This document shows positions 53,689 to 63,937 of a stretch of DNA of 64,000 nt, in pieces. The notes beneath the pieces were generated by a model that was not told where the DNA came from, made no database searches, and saw nothing but the letters and a program-made list of their open reading frames with translations. Made by a program: the position numbers and the translations under genes. The DNA comes from Aliiglaciecola sp. CAU 1673. GTDB taxonomy: Bacteria > Pseudomonadota > Gammaproteobacteria > Enterobacterales > Alteromonadaceae. Where the stretch lies: contig NZ_JARHUG010000008.1 in assembly GCF_029223185.1 (NCBI RefSeq), positions 1 through 64,000 of the forward strand, read 5' to 3'. The stretch's first letter is position 1. Every line of letters begins with the position of its first letter.

Positions 53689-54282
53689 TTATGCCGCCCC
53701 CGCTTCTGAGCCAATCAAGATTAAGTTGTCATCAAGGTATTGATAAGGCGGGATCACCAGGTTCAACGGCGCTGGAACGCCCTGGAAGACCCGGCCGGCC
53801 ATATCAAACTTTGAGCCATGACAAGGACAATAGAAGCCGTCGCGTACACCTTCCACCTGTTCTTCAAAAGCACCGTCTTTGATGTGCTGTGGCGAACAGC
53901 CCAGATGAGTACAGATGCCCACGGCCACCAAATATTCTTCCTTCATGGAACGGTAGCGATTCTTGGCAAACTCTGGTTGCTGTGGCTCTTCTGAGCCAGG
54001 GTCACGCAGTTGATCCTCGTGTTTACCCAACGCCTCAAGGATCTCAGGCGTGCGGCGCACGATCCATACCGGCTTACTGCGCCACTCGACGCGTAAAAGC
54101 TGACCTGGCTCTACCTTGCTGATATCCACTTCCACGTCAGCACCTGCGGCTTTAGCCCGGGCACTGGGATTCCAGGAAGCGATAAATGGCACAGCGGCAC
54201 CTGCCACCCCGACGGCGCCCACCACTGAGGTGGCAATCGTCAGGAAACGGCGCCGATTGTTGTCTACTGGCGCATTGCTCAT
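53689..54282 (-). CDS. petA: cytochrome bc1 complex, Rieske iron-sulfur subunit
   Basis: A 197-residue [2Fe-2S] protein. The N-terminus has a Tat-type motif NRRRFLTIAT and one membrane helix (VVGAVGVAGAAVPFIASW). The cluster ligands are in CTHLGC (about 129-134) and CPCHGS (about 153-158). Upstream RBS TTGGAGAG. It is first in petABC, with an unusual inverted-repeat element in its upstream region. Confidence 0.96.
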   Translation of the reverse strand: MSNAPVDNNRRRFLTIATSVVGAVGVAGAAVPFIASWNPSARAKAAGADVEVDISKVEPGQLLRVEWRSKPVWIVRRTPEILEALGKHEDQLRDPGSEEPQQPEFAKNRYRSMKEEYLVAVGICTHLGCSPQHIKDGAFEEQVEGVRDGFYCPCHGSKFDMAGRVFQGVPAPLNLVIPPYQYLDDNLILIGSEAGAA

Positions 54283-54310
54283 CCACGTCTCTCCAAAAAA
54301 GGTTGGAACC

Positions 54311-54416
54311 AGGACGCTTCCACTAGGAACTCTTTATCAGGAGCGATGTTTGGCACAACTTGCTTAATGCAAGTTTGCCGAACGCAACACCTTAAAACAC
54401 CTAGTGGAAGCGCCCT
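54311..54416. repeat. nested inverted-repeat element upstream of petABC
   Basis: AGGACGCTTCCACTAGG (54311-54327) and CCTAGTGGAAGCGCCCT (54400-54416) are inverted copies with 16 of 17 positions paired. Inside, AACTTGC and GCAAGTT form a perfect stem (around 54357-54375), flanked by further weaker pairing (TTTGGCA with TGCCGAA). No flanking direct repeat is obvious. It lies 29 bases upstream of the petA start. Confidence 0.75.
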
Positions 54417-54583
54417 GTACATTTCCCGGCCATTCATCTTGTGCGTTCATGTGAATTTAACGGGAAACGCGGGGGTTTGGTTTTAATCGAAAATGATAAA
54501 AGAAAACCCCTTCAAAACACAAGGAAATGATGGTTAAAACTAGGTTAAAACAAGGGATTAGTTGATCGGGATGCTAAAAAAAC
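54417..54583. promoter_or_regulatory. petABC upstream region with possible promoter
   Basis: Together with 54283-54416 this makes a 345-base stretch without a gene. On the minus strand TTGTGT (54522-54517) and TATCAT (54498-54493) are 18 bases apart and could drive petABC, which would place the inverted-repeat element in the leader. The match is modest. No small gene is seen. Confidence 0.3.
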
Positions 54584-54607
54584 AAAACCCGGCAGAAGCC
54601 GGGTTTT
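54575..54607 (-). terminator. terminator of rplM-rpsI
   Basis: AAAACCCGGC (54584-54593) pairs with GCCGGGTTTT (54598-54607) around AGAA; on the minus strand GTTTTTTTAGC follows. It lies 20 bases after the rpsI stop. Confidence 0.92.
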
Positions 54608-54627
54608 GGAAACACGTTGCGTAAAAA

Positions 54628-55020
54628 TTAACGCTTGGAGAACTGAGGACGTCTGCGCGCTTTGTGCAAACCGACCTTTTTACGTTCAACTTCACGGGCG
54701 TCACGAGTCACGAAGCCGGCCTTACGCAGGGCAGGACGCAGCGCTTCGTCGTACTCCATCAGCGCACGGGTAATACCGTGACGGATGGCGCCAGCCTGAC
54801 CGCTGATACCACCACCGGTAACGGTGATGTACAGGTCAAACTTTTCAGTCATTTCCAACAATTCCAGAGGCTGACGAACCACCATGCGAGCGGTTTCACG
54901 ACCAAAGAATTGCTCCAGAGTACGCTGGTTTACAGTGATGTTACCTGTGCCTGGACGCAGGAATACACGAGCGGTAGAGCTCTTGCGACGGCCAGTACCG
55001 TAGTATTGATTATCTGCCAT
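54628..55020 (-). CDS. rpsI: 30S ribosomal protein S9
   Basis: A 130-residue ribosomal protein whose C-terminal tail reaches the P-site t[22 protein letters not shown] at the start, [20 protein letters not shown] mid-protein and the end RRRPQFSKR are diagnostic. It follows rplM after 14 bases, the universal pairing. Confidence 0.98.
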   Translation of the reverse strand: MADNQYYGTGRRKSSTARVFLRPGTGNITVNQRTLEQFFGRETARMVVRQPLELLEMTEKFDLYITVTGGGISGQAGAIRHGITRALMEYDEALRPALRKAGFVTRDAREVERKKVGLHKARRRPQFSKR

Positions 55021-55034
55021 GTCTCATGCTCCCC

Positions 55035-55463
55035 TTAAATATCCAGAACCTGTGGCTGCTGAGCAGCATGCTTGTGCTCAGAACCGGCATAGACTTTCAT
55101 CTTGCGGAACATCTCACGGCCCAGAGGACCTTTAGGCAGCATACCCTTGACCGCACGTTCGATGATGTCTTCAGGCTTGTGCGCTTGCAGTTTGTCGAAG
55201 GTAGTTTCCTTCAAACCGCCAACATAACCTGAGTAGTCGTAGTATTTCTTATCCTGACGCTTATTGCCGGTCACTACTACTTTTTCAGCGTTGATAACAA
55301 CGATGTAGTCACCGGTATCAACGTGAGGTGTGTACTCAGGCTTATGCTTACCGCGCAGGCGGCGAGCAATTTCAGTCGCCAGGCGACCCAAAGTCTTGTC
55401 TGTGGCGTCAACCACGAACCAGTCGCGTTTTACCGTCTCTGGCTTTGCAACAAAAGTTTTCAT
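55035..55463 (-). CDS. rplM: 50S ribosomal protein L13
   Basis: A 142-residue ribosomal protein and early assembly factor. It begins [20 protein letters not shown] and carries [36 protein letters not shown] and [19 protein letters not shown]. In E. coli L13 represses its own operon through the mRNA leader; the leader here is about 147 bases with a CCGTTTT/AAAACGG hairpin at 55578-55592, which could serve likewise. Confidence 0.98.
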   Translation of the reverse strand: MKTFVAKPETVKRDWFVVDATDKTLGRLATEIARRLRGKHKPEYTPHVDTGDYIVVINAEKVVVTGNKRQDKKYYDYSGYVGGLKETTFDKLQAHKPEDIIERAVKGMLPKGPLGREMFRKMKVYAGSEHKHAAQQPQVLDI

Positions 55464-55616
55464 TCTCGATTACCCAAAAAATCTGTTAGTTACTAATAAT
55501 GCCGGAATCGAAGCCAATCTGACCCGAACGACATCAGTAAACCAAGTTATCGGCCCCTTCGAGCCCCCTGGTTGTTCCGTTTTCCCAAAACGGCTGTGTA
55601 ACTGGGCAGGGCGCGC

Positions 55617-55645
55617 ATTATACAGGACTGTCCATAAAAGGCGAG
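55617..55645 (-). promoter_or_regulatory. rplM-rpsI promoter
   Basis: On the minus strand a perfect -10 TATAAT (55622-55617) is followed by a GC-rich discriminator GCGCGCC, typical of growth-rate controlled ribosomal promoters. The -35 (CTCGCC, 17 bases upstream) is poor. Confidence 0.55.
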
Positions 55646-55714
55646 GGTAATTTTTACGCAAATGCGGAGTGATTGATGATTGTCTTCGCGCCCGACATCT
55701 CACTTGTCACTTCA

Positions 55715-56869
55715 CTACGGCAAATGCTCCGTAGCCAGATAATCGTGGGATTGCATTTCCTTCAGGCGACTCAGGCAGCGTTTAAACTCAAAGCTCAATC
55801 GTCCTTCAGTATACAGCGCCTCCAATGGTACTTCGGCGGCAATAATCAATTTCACATTGCGCTCGTAAAACTCATCCACCATGGCGATAAATCGCCGGGC
55901 AATATCATCGGTTTGCTGTCCCATTTGCTGAACATTTGCCAGCAATACTGAATGGTAGCAGCGGCTGATCTCCATATAGTCTGTTTGGCTTCTGGGGCCA
56001 TCACAAAGGGCTTTAAAATCGAACATGACCACGCCATCGGCATCGCGAAGGGTCTTAATCATGCGCCCTTCCACTTCGATGGCTTGGTTGCATGTCCCTT
56101 CTTCCGGCGCCAGTTGTGAGAAATAAGTATGTAAGTTGGTCAGCGCCTGCTCATCTAGGGGATAATGGTAGATTTCTGCCTGTTCCAGGGTTCGCAGCCG
56201 ATAATCCACACCACTGTCCACGTTGACAATTTCGGTATTGCGCTTAATCAGGTCAATCGCCGGCAGAAATCTGGCGCGCTGTAATCCATTCCGATAAAGC
56301 TCATCAGGGATGATATTGGAGGTGGCCACCAGCACAATGCCCAGGCCAAAGAGCTCTTGCATCAGGGTGCCGAGGATCATGGCATCGGTAATGTCAGAAA
56401 CAAAAAACTCATCGAAACAGATAACTTTGGCTTCTTTGCTAAAACGCTTGGCGACAATTTTCAGGGGATCAGATTGGCCGGCAAGGGTTTTTAGCTCCTC
56501 ATGCACGCGATGCATAAAGCGGTGGAAGTGGATGCGCATTTTGTGTTCAAAGGGCAGGCAGTCAAAAAACGTATCCACCAGGTAGGTCTTCCCTCGCCCT
56601 ACACCGCCCCAAAAGTACAAGCCTTTGACCGGATCCGGTTTACTCGCGCCAAATAGCTTTTTCAGACGGCCCTTGACGCCCTTTACCTCGGTAACTACCA
56701 ATAAGTCCTCGTATAAGCGCTGTAAATGCTTCACCGCATTTTCTTGTGCTTTGTCGTGCACAAAGTCGTCCCTTAGCAAGTCCTGCTGGTACTTTTGCCA
56801 TGGCGTGAGGGGTTGCGAGACTGTCACTTTGGGTCCTTGCGCTATTGAATCAAAATTTATTGGCCGCAT
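55715..56869 (-). CDS. zapE: cell division protein ZapE (AFG1-like ATPase)
   Basis: A 384-residue ATPase that modulates Z-ring dynamics. The Walker A motif is YFWGGVGRGKTYLVD (about 86-100), Walker B is VICFDEFFVSDITDA (about 150-164), and HFHRFMHRVHEEL is family-specific. Two stretches near the C-terminus, RCYHSVLLANVQ and DEFYERNVKLIIAAE, match YhcM/AFG1. It diverges from zapG across 103 bases. Confidence 0.95.
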   Translation of the reverse strand: MRPINFDSIAQGPKVTVSQPLTPWQKYQQDLLRDDFVHDKAQENAVKHLQRLYEDLLVVTEVKGVKGRLKKLFGASKPDPVKGLYFWGGVGRGKTYLVDTFFDCLPFEHKMRIHFHRFMHRVHEELKTLAGQSDPLKIVAKRFSKEAKVICFDEFFVSDITDAMILGTLMQELFGLGIVLVATSNIIPDELYRNGLQRARFLPAIDLIKRNTEIVNVDSGVDYRLRTLEQAEIYHYPLDEQALTNLHTYFSQLAPEEGTCNQAIEVEGRMIKTLRDADGVVMFDFKALCDGPRSQTDYMEISRCYHSVLLANVQQMGQQTDDIARRFIAMVDEFYERNVKLIIAAEVPLEALYTEGRLSFEFKRCLSRLKEMQSHDYLATEHLP

Positions 56870-56972
56870 AGTTTGCGTAGCGGGTATTATTAAGTAAAGA
56901 CCCGAATGTTCAAGTCGGGCTATCTCTCATTTAGCAGGCGCATGTGCCAGGCACAGCCAAACAGGAGTCGTT

Positions 56973-57410
56973 ATGGATTGGATAGTAGGTTTTTTGTTGT
57001 TGGTTAGCGGTGCATTACTCGGCTATTTCTTTGCCAGGCATCAATTCAGCACTCAACTTCAGGCAGAGTCCAGCAAACAAGAGCAAAACAGCCTTAAGCA
57101 ATTTTTGTTTGAGCGCGCCAATATGCATGTTCAGGAATGCCGTCAAACCTTGAGCAGCATGGAAGAAATGTGTGAAACCTTAAAGACTCAACTCGATCAT
57201 TATGAACATATGATGGAGCCTCAGGATAGCGATACTGACAAGCCGAAGTTGAATTTCTTCGGTGACCAAACCACCGCCTATCTGCGCAGTCAGGCTCCTA
57301 AGCCGCAACGGGAAGCTGCCAGCACAGAATATCAGCCCAGAGATTATGCCAATAGTGGCACCGGACTGTTCACCGGCTCAAAAAAGCGGCAATCGAATCA
57401 AAGCAAATAA
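56973..57410 (+). CDS. zapG: Z-ring associated protein ZapG (YhcB, DUF1043)
   Basis: A 145-residue inner membrane protein. One N-terminal membrane helix (MDWIVGFLLLVSGALLGYFF) is followed by a coiled coil (about 28-90) and a disordered, charged C-terminal tail with the DYANSGTGLFTG block near the end, as in DUF1043 proteins. In E. coli the homologue links cell envelope growth and division. A GC-poor hairpin (AAGGG/CCCTT, 57413-57432) follows. Confidence 0.9.
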   Translation: MDWIVGFLLLVSGALLGYFFARHQFSTQLQAESSKQEQNSLKQFLFERANMHVQECRQTLSSMEEMCETLKTQLDHYEHMMEPQDSDTDKPKLNFFGDQTTAYLRSQAPKPQREAASTEYQPRDYANSGTGLFTGSKKRQSNQSK

Positions 57411-57544
57411 AGAAGGGTGAACTTTGCCCTTTTTGCCAGGTCTTCTGATTACTTTGAATGGAAGTGCGGCGTGAGCCGTACCTCCTGATGCCATACCGGC
57501 CAACGGCCAAGATGCTTCAATATTAAACAGGAGAAAATGTTGCA

Positions 57545-58909
57545 ATGAACAGAATGTTGGGAAAAGTTCTCACCATTGTGGCGCTCGTTGGTGCACTGAG
57601 TAGTGCCCATGCAGCCCTTCCCTTCTTCAATGACGATAAAGAAGTGCCTTCTTTGGCTCCCATGCTCGAAGAAGTCACGCCTGCGGTCGTTAGCATTTCC
57701 GTTGCCGGTACGCAGGTATCCAGGCAGCGCGTACCTGAAATGTTCCGCTTTTTCTTCGGGCCCAATGCGCCGCAGGAACAATTGCAGGAAAGACCCTTCA
57801 GAGGATTGGGCTCGGGCGTCATTATCGATGCCAAGCAAGGCTATGTGGTCACCAATAACCACGTTGTCGACCAGGCTGATGAAATCACTGTAAAGCTGAC
57901 TGATGGGCGCGAATTAGAAGCCAAGAAAATCGGCTCTGATGAGCAGAGCGATATCGCCCTGCTGCAAATCAAAGCCGAGAACCTGAGCGCCGTTAAACTG
58001 GCCGACTCAGACAAGTTGCGGGTTGGCGATTTTGTCGTTGCCATTGGTAATCCCTTCGGTCTCACCCAAACCGTTACTTCCGGTATCGTCAGTGCCTTAG
58101 GCCGTAGCGACCTGAATATTGTCGGTAATGGTGGCTATGAAGACTTTATCCAAACCGATGCCGCTATCAACCGCGGTAACTCCGGCGGCGCCCTGGTTAA
58201 CCTGAGAGGTGAACTGGTGGGGATCAATACGGCCATCTACGGTCCCAATGGCGGCAATGTGGGCATTGGTTTTGCAATCCCAGTAAACATGATGAAGCAC
58301 CTTACAGACCAACTCATTGAGTTTGGTGAAATCCGCCGCGGTCTGCTGGGTATTCTCGGTGGCGACCTGGATGCTGAGCTTGCCAAAGCCATGGAATTGG
58401 ATATCAGTCAGGGCGCCTTCGTGCGCGAAGTCAATGCAGGTTCCGCCGCCGAAAAAGGTGGGATCCTACCTGGTGATATTATTGTGTCCATCGATGGCAA
58501 GGAAATCCGCAGTTTTACAGAGCTTCGGGCTAAGATTGGCACCATGGGCGCTGGTACTAAGGTGAAACTGGACATCATTCGCGATGGCAAGCGCCAGAAG
58601 ATTGATGTGGTGCTGGATGACTACCGCTCTGAAAACCTGACTGCACAGCAAATCCATCCTTTCCTAGAAGGAGCCACGTTGTCCGATGGACCTAACCAGC
58701 AAGGCACACAGGGCGTTGTGGTCAGCGAGGTCATCCCGCGCTCTCCAGCGGCCCGGCTGGGGTTGCAAGACGGCGATGTGATTGTTGGCGTTAACCGTCA
58801 GCCGATCAAAAATGTTGGTGAGCTCAGCGACATTCTGCGTGATAACCAGGGCGTTATTGCCTTGAATATCAAGCGTGGCAATACCAGCTTGTATCTGGTG
58901 ATTCGCTAA
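57545..58909 (+). CDS. degQ: periplasmic serine endoprotease DegQ (HtrA family)
   Basis: A 454-residue protease and chaperone. The signal peptide ends near SSAHA (residue 22). The catalytic triad is in VTNNHVVD (His about 105), QSDIALLQI (Asp about 136) and INRGNSGGALV (Ser about 211). Two PDZ domains follow (about 255-345 and 365-450), as in DegP/DegQ. The regulatory LA loop is short, favouring DegQ. AGGAG at about 57530 lies upstream of ATG 57545; an ATG at 57537 leads to a stop at once. degS follows after 89 bases. Confidence 0.93.
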   Translation: MNRMLGKVLTIVALVGALSSAHAALPFFNDDKEVPSLAPMLEEVTPAVVSISVAGTQVSRQRVPEMFRFFFGPNAPQEQLQERPFRGLGSGVIIDAKQGYVVTNNHVVDQADEITVKLTDGRELEAKKIGSDEQSDIALLQIKAENLSAVKLADSDKLRVGDFVVAIGNPFGLTQTVTSGIVSALGRSDLNIVGNGGYEDFIQTDAAINRGNSGGALVNLRGELVGINTAIYGPNGGNVGIGFAIPVNMMKHLTDQLIEFGEIRRGLLGILGGDLDAELAKAMELDISQGAFVREVNAGSAAEKGGILPGDIIVSIDGKEIRSFTELRAKIGTMGAGTKVKLDIIRDGKRQKIDVVLDDYRSENLTAQQIHPFLEGATLSDGPNQQGTQGVVVSEVIPRSPAARLGLQDGDVIVGVNRQPIKNVGELSDILRDNQGVIALNIKRGNTSLYLVIR

Positions 58910-58917
58910 CTATCTGC

Positions 58918-58943
58918 GACAGCGGACCGGCCGGTCCGCTGTC
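58918..58943. terminator. 26-bp perfect palindrome after degQ
   Basis: GACAGCGGACCGG and CCGGTCCGCTGTC are exact inverted copies with no loop bases. On the plus strand ATTAATAG follows instead of a T-run, so it may be a terminator, an attenuator or a binding site between degQ and degS. Confidence 0.6.
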
Positions 58944-58998
58944 ATTAATAGCCTATCGATGTTATTCTCTTTTTAATCTTAAGAGACTGATTTTCAAT

Positions 58999-60084
58999 GT
59001 GAACCACAGCAGCTGGACAGCCTTTTTTATCAAATCCGTACTTCTTGGCATTATCATCGCTGCAATTATGTTGGTGTTGGTTCCAGATTTACGTCGTAAC
59101 GCCGGTTTTTCTCTCACCATGTTTAGCGAAAATAGCCTTCGGCCTGCACCGATGAGTTTCAGCGATGCTATCAAGATTGCCGGACCGGCCGTGGTGAACA
59201 TATACAGCACCAGTTACGATACCCGCCCACTACTTTACCGTCGCCAACCCGTTGAACGCACCAGCCTTGGCTCTGGTGTGATCATGACCAACTCGGGCCA
59301 TATTCTGACTTGTTATCATGTGATCCAGAATGCCGAGCGCATCAATGTCATTCTGCAGGATGGACGGGTATTGGAGGCACAATTAGTCGGCCAGGATCTG
59401 TATACGGATTTAGCAGTGCTGAAGGTTAATGCGCCCAATCTTCCGGTTATCCCTCAGCAACAAGATATGCTGACCCAAGTGGGTGATTTGGTATTGGCTA
59501 TTGGCAACCCTTATAACCTTGGACAAACCATAACTCAGGGTATTGTCAGTGCCACTGGACGTTCCGGCCTGAGCAATTATATGAGCCAGGCCAGTTATGC
59601 CGACTTTATTCAAATGGATGCAGTGCTGAATGAGGGCAACTCCGGGGGCGCCTTGGTGGATAGCAATGGCACCTTGATTGGTATCAATAATGCCAATTTC
59701 AAAACATTGGACAGCCAGCGCCGCTTAAAGGATGTGGCCGGGATCTTTTTCGCCGTACCCTACACCCTGGCCAAAAGGGTAATGGATGACATTATCGCCC
59801 ATGGACGCGTAATTCGGGGCTACCTGGGGATCAGTGGAAATGAATATGTGGACAGACCCGGGATTCGGGTGACCGCGGTGGATCCTTTAGGCCCAGCTGC
59901 TAAAGCGGGCATCATGGTCAATGACGTACTTTTGAAAATTGATGGGCAAACCATCGAAAGTGCCTATAAAACGCTGGATTTGGTGGCGGAATCCCGTCCT
60001 GGCTCTACCTTGCACTTTGAGTTGCTGCGGGAAGAGCAGGTCATTGAAGTCGCGGTGACTATTACTGAATTAGCTAATGGTTGA
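58999..60084 (+). CDS. degS: membrane-anchored stress-sensor protease DegS
   Basis: A 361-residue HtrA protease that cleaves RseA to start the sigmaE envelope stress response. An N-terminal membrane helix (FFIKSVLLGIIIAAIMLVLV) replaces a cleavable signal. The triad is in LTCYHVIQ (His), YTDLAVLKV (Asp) and LNEGNSGGALV (Ser); one PDZ domain follows (about 260-355). The start is GTG 58999; the ATG two bases earlier reads straight into TGA. Single PDZ, anchor and position after degQ favour DegS over DegQ/P. Confidence 0.93.
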   Translation: MNHSSWTAFFIKSVLLGIIIAAIMLVLVPDLRRNAGFSLTMFSENSLRPAPMSFSDAIKIAGPAVVNIYSTSYDTRPLLYRRQPVERTSLGSGVIMTNSGHILTCYHVIQNAERINVILQDGRVLEAQLVGQDLYTDLAVLKVNAPNLPVIPQQQDMLTQVGDLVLAIGNPYNLGQTITQGIVSATGRSGLSNYMSQASYADFIQMDAVLNEGNSGGALVDSNGTLIGINNANFKTLDSQRRLKDVAGIFFAVPYTLAKRVMDDIIAHGRVIRGYLGISGNEYVDRPGIRVTAVDPLGPAAKAGIMVNDVLLKIDGQTIESAYKTLDLVAESRPGSTLHFELLREEQVIEVAVTITELANG

Positions 60085-60114
60085 GGCGTGAGGCGTGAGG
60101 CGTGAGGCGTGAGG
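60083..60114. repeat. tandem heptamer repeat at the degS stop
   Basis: The unit GAGGCGT is repeated four times exactly, plus GAGG. The first copy overlaps the degS stop codon. It lies in the 62-base gap between the converging genes degS and murA. Confidence 0.95.
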
Positions 60115-60146
60115 AAAATTATGCTCCCCACGCCGCAGAAGAAAAA

Positions 60147-61406
<1,260 letters not shown>

Positions 61407-61664
61407 TTACTCCGGCATGATCAATTTGCGTTCGCGCTGCCACTGCTGTGGTGTAAAAGCTTTTATCGTCAGCGCATGGATACTGCCGTCGGCAATTTTC
61501 TCTGACAATGGAGCATAGATAAGCTGTTGTTTCTTCACGCGGGAAGCCCCTTCAAACAGGTCGCCTACCGCGATCACTTGAAAATGGGAACCTTCGCCTT
61601 TCACATAAAGCTCGGTAAGTTCCAAAGACTGACGCAGGAGAGTTTCGATTTCGCTGGTTTGCAT
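61407..61664 (-). CDS. ibaG: BolA family iron-sulfur protein IbaG
   Basis: An 85-residue BolA-like protein (formerly YrbA). It starts [14 protein letters not shown] and has [28 protein letters not shown] (over about 22-50) and [13 protein letters not shown]. With a monothiol glutaredoxin, family members bind [2Fe-2S] clusters. ATG 61664 gives the same N-terminal length as E. coli; an upstream TTG (61688) is possible. No clear ribosome site is seen. It lies between mlaB and murA as in E. coli. Confidence 0.93.
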   Translation of the reverse strand: MQTSEIETLLRQSLELTELYVKGEGSHFQVIAVGDLFEGASRVKKQQLIYAPLSEKIADGSIHALTIKAFTPQQWQRERKLIMPE

Positions 61665-61695
61665 AGACTTAATAAGTGGCTCTGGCAAGAACCGG

Positions 61696-61995
61696 TTATT
61701 GTAGAGGCAAAAGGCTCTCTACGTCGCTAATTTTTGCCAGTTTTAACAGAGATTGCGGAGGGTTTTCCAATTTCAGCTCAACCTGGCGTTGCTTTGCATC
61801 TGCAACCACCGAGACCAACCATGCCAGTCCGGCCGTATCGGTGGCGGTCAGCTCCGCCAGATCAAGGCAAGGAGCTTTATGCTGCCACAGGCCAGCAAGC
61901 TCTCCCACCAAGCTCATCACAGTGTTGCGAGTCAGTTTACCAGAGAGGATAAACTGACCGGCATCACCCTGTTCACGCAAGCTTAATTCACCCAC
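61696..61995 (-). CDS. mlaB: phospholipid transport STAS-domain protein MlaB
   Basis: A 99-residue cytoplasmic STAS-domain protein that stabilises the MlaFE ABC transporter. [17 protein letters not shown] and [27 protein letters not shown] (over about 55-82) show the STAS pattern with the Thr/Ser-Asp motif. It overlaps the end of mlaC by 13 bases. Confidence 0.92.
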   Translation of the reverse strand: MGELSLREQGDAGQFILSGKLTRNTVMSLVGELAGLWQHKAPCLDLAELTATDTAGLAWLVSVVADAKQRQVELKLENPPQSLLKLAKISDVESLLPLQ

Positions 61996-62648
61996 GCGCT
62001 TTCCTCTGCTTGACCATTTTTCTTCAATACGATGGGCTTGTCATTTTTCTCTTTGAGCAGTGCAATCACCGCATCGATTCCATCCTGGCGGATAATGGCT
62101 TCCAACTCACTTTGTTTACTGGACAACAGGCTGATGCCCTCTGCCACCATGTCGTAGGCTTTCCATTCGTCGGTATTGCTACTTTTACGTACTTTGAATG
62201 CAATTTTGATATCGGGGCGCCCTTCTTCCTTGACCAAGGCCCTGACCGTCACCACCTTATCCTCATCCACATCGCGGGCAGGCTCAAATACCACTGTCTG
62301 ATTATCATATTGGCCCATGGCCACTGCATAAGTTGTAATCAAATAGCCACGAAAAACCTGAATAAATTCAGGGATTTTATCTCGTGGCACAGATTTGAAA
62401 TGCTTGCCCAGCACTTTCAGTGCCGCAAATTTGTAATCCACATAGGGTAACAGCTCCTGCTCTACAATCTGACGCAGAATCTCCGGATTGGCCTCTATAT
62501 CTGACTTGCTGGTCTTAATGCGATCAAAAGTTTTTGTCGCCACATCAGAAAGCAGCACATAAGGATCCACTTCTTCGGCTTTAAGCCCTGTGGCCGAAAA
62601 CATCAAACCAAGCGCCGCTACCCACCCTAATAACTTAGCCTTGTTCAT
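61983..62648 (-). CDS. mlaC: periplasmic phospholipid-binding protein MlaC
   Basis: A 221-residue protein that carries phospholipids between the MlaA-porin complex and MlaFEDB. The signal peptide (MNKAKLLGWVAALGLMFSATGLKA) precedes a Tol-Ttg2-type domain with YVDYKFAALKVLGKHF, VFRGYLITTYAVAM and DGTEWKxYDMVAEGISLL-like AYDMVAEGISLLSSKQSE. It lies 31 bases after mlaD. Confidence 0.95.
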   Translation of the reverse strand: MNKAKLLGWVAALGLMFSATGLKAEEVDPYVLLSDVATKTFDRIKTSKSDIEANPEILRQIVEQELLPYVDYKFAALKVLGKHFKSVPRDKIPEFIQVFRGYLITTYAVAMGQYDNQTVVFEPARDVDEDKVVTVRALVKEEGRPDIKIAFKVRKSSNTDEWKAYDMVAEGISLLSSKQSELEAIIRQDGIDAVIALLKEKNDKPIVLKKNGQAEESAWVN

Positions 62649-62679
62649 ATAACCTCACTTAAAAATCTTACCTTTTCGC

Positions 62680-63150
62680 TTAATCGTTGTTCCGGCTAAA
62701 CAGGAACTGGCCGATTAGGTCCTCTAGCACCAATGCTGACTTGGTGTCTTCAATAAAATCACCGGCTTTAAGCGTATCTATACCCTCAAAGGAAAAGCCT
62801 GGTTGCAAACCTAAGTACTGCTCTCCCAATAAACCTGAAGTCAAAATAGATACCGAACTGGTCTCTGGGAATCCTTTGTAATTTTCAGAAATCACCAGTG
62901 TCACTACCGGGGTGAAGTCTTTTGCGTCCAAATCGATGGCGCCCACCCGACCTACCACCACACCGCCAACTTTGACTGGGGAGCGGACTTTGAGGCCACC
63001 GATATTGTCGAATTTGGCCTTCAGCTCATAGGTCTCTCCATTACCGGAGATCCCCTGGTTAGCTACTTTCATGGCCAGCATGGCTAACGACGCTAACGCC
63101 AGGACCACAAATAAGCCCACCAGAATCTCCACCTTCCTCGAATTCATCAT
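62680..63150 (-). CDS. mlaD: phospholipid transport MCE protein MlaD
   Basis: A 156-residue inner membrane protein with one N-terminal helix (VEILVGLFVVLALASLAMLAM) and a single MCE domain (about 38-115: LKAKFDNIGGLKVRSPVKVGGVVVG), which forms a hexameric lipid channel ring. The start is ATG 63150 or the next codon 63147; AGGGG lies just upstream. It follows mlaE with a 10-base gap. Confidence 0.95.
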   Translation of the reverse strand: MMNSRKVEILVGLFVVLALASLAMLAMKVANQGISGNGETYELKAKFDNIGGLKVRSPVKVGGVVVGRVGAIDLDAKDFTPVVTLVISENYKGFPETSSVSILTSGLLGEQYLGLQPGFSFEGIDTLKAGDFIEDTKSALVLEDLIGQFLFSRNND

Positions 63151-63160
63151 CCAACCCCTA

Positions 63161-63937
63161 TCAGTGCGTACCAAACATCAACGCAGTTAATATGAAATCT
63201 AGTCCCAAAACGGCTAAAGAGGCATATACCACTGTCTGCGTGGTGGCCTGGCTAATCCCCTCAGACGTTGGTATTGAGTCATAACCTTTGAAAACGGCTA
63301 TCCAGGTCACCACAAAAGCGAAGACCACACTTTTGATAACGCCGTTCATTACATCATCATCAAAATCCACTGCCGCCTGCATTACAGACCAGTAGCTGCC
63401 GGCATCCACACCTAGCCAGTCCACACCAACGGCTTGGCCGCCAAGGATTCCTATGGCACTGAAAATCAGAGCCAATAAGGGCATGGAGATGATCCCGGCC
63501 CATAACCTCGGGGCGATAATGCGCCGCAATGGGTCAACCGCCATCATTTCCAGGCTGGTCAACTGTTCTGTGGCCTTCATTAATCCGATTTCTGCCGTTA
63601 ATGCAGAACCAGCCCGGCCGGCAAACAGCAATGCTGTCACCACAGGCCCCAATTCCCGCAACAGGGACAAGGCCACCATCGGCCCTAAACTTTCTTCCGC
63701 CCCGTAGTCCACTAATACCGTATAAGCCTGCAGGGCCAACACCATGCCAATAAACGCGCCGGAAACAATGATGATGGCGAGCGACTGCACGCCAACTACA
63801 TAGATTTGCTTAATTGTCAGCGGCACATGCTTGAGTGAAGGCTTTGCCACTAACGCTCCAGTCAAGACAAACAAGGCGCGGCCAATAGCTGCCAATTTGC
63901 CCAGGCTGTGCCGGCCGATACCTGCAAACCACTCCAT
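63161..63937 (-). CDS. mlaE: phospholipid transport permease MlaE
   Basis: A 258-residue ABC permease with about five membrane helices. The conserved REGPVV-type block reads [34 protein letters not shown] over about 92-125, which contacts the ATPase Mla[15 protein letters not shown] follows. Its ATG overlaps the mlaF stop (TAATG). Confidence 0.96.
   Translation of the reverse strand: MEWFAGIGRHSLGKLAAIGRALFVLTGALVAKPSLKHVPLTIKQIYVVGVQSLAIIIVSGAFIGMVLALQAYTVLVDYGAEESLGPMVALSLLRELGPVVTALLFAGRAGSALTAEIGLMKATEQLTSLEMMAVDPLRRIIAPRLWAGIISMPLLALIFSAIGILGGQAVGVDWLGVDAGSYWSVMQAAVDFDDDVMNGVIKSVVFAFVVTWIAVFKGYDSIPTSEGISQATTQTVVYASLAVLGLDFILTALMFGTH

Noticed and set aside
53689-53714. An earlier petB start at 53714
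   Set aside because: It lies inside petA; ATG 53687 directly after the petA stop gives the conserved N-terminus.
57413-57450. A sigmaE promoter before degQ (GAACTT then TCTGA)
   Set aside because: The spacing between the two boxes is about 19 bases, too long for sigmaE, and the first box lies in a zapG terminator-like stem.
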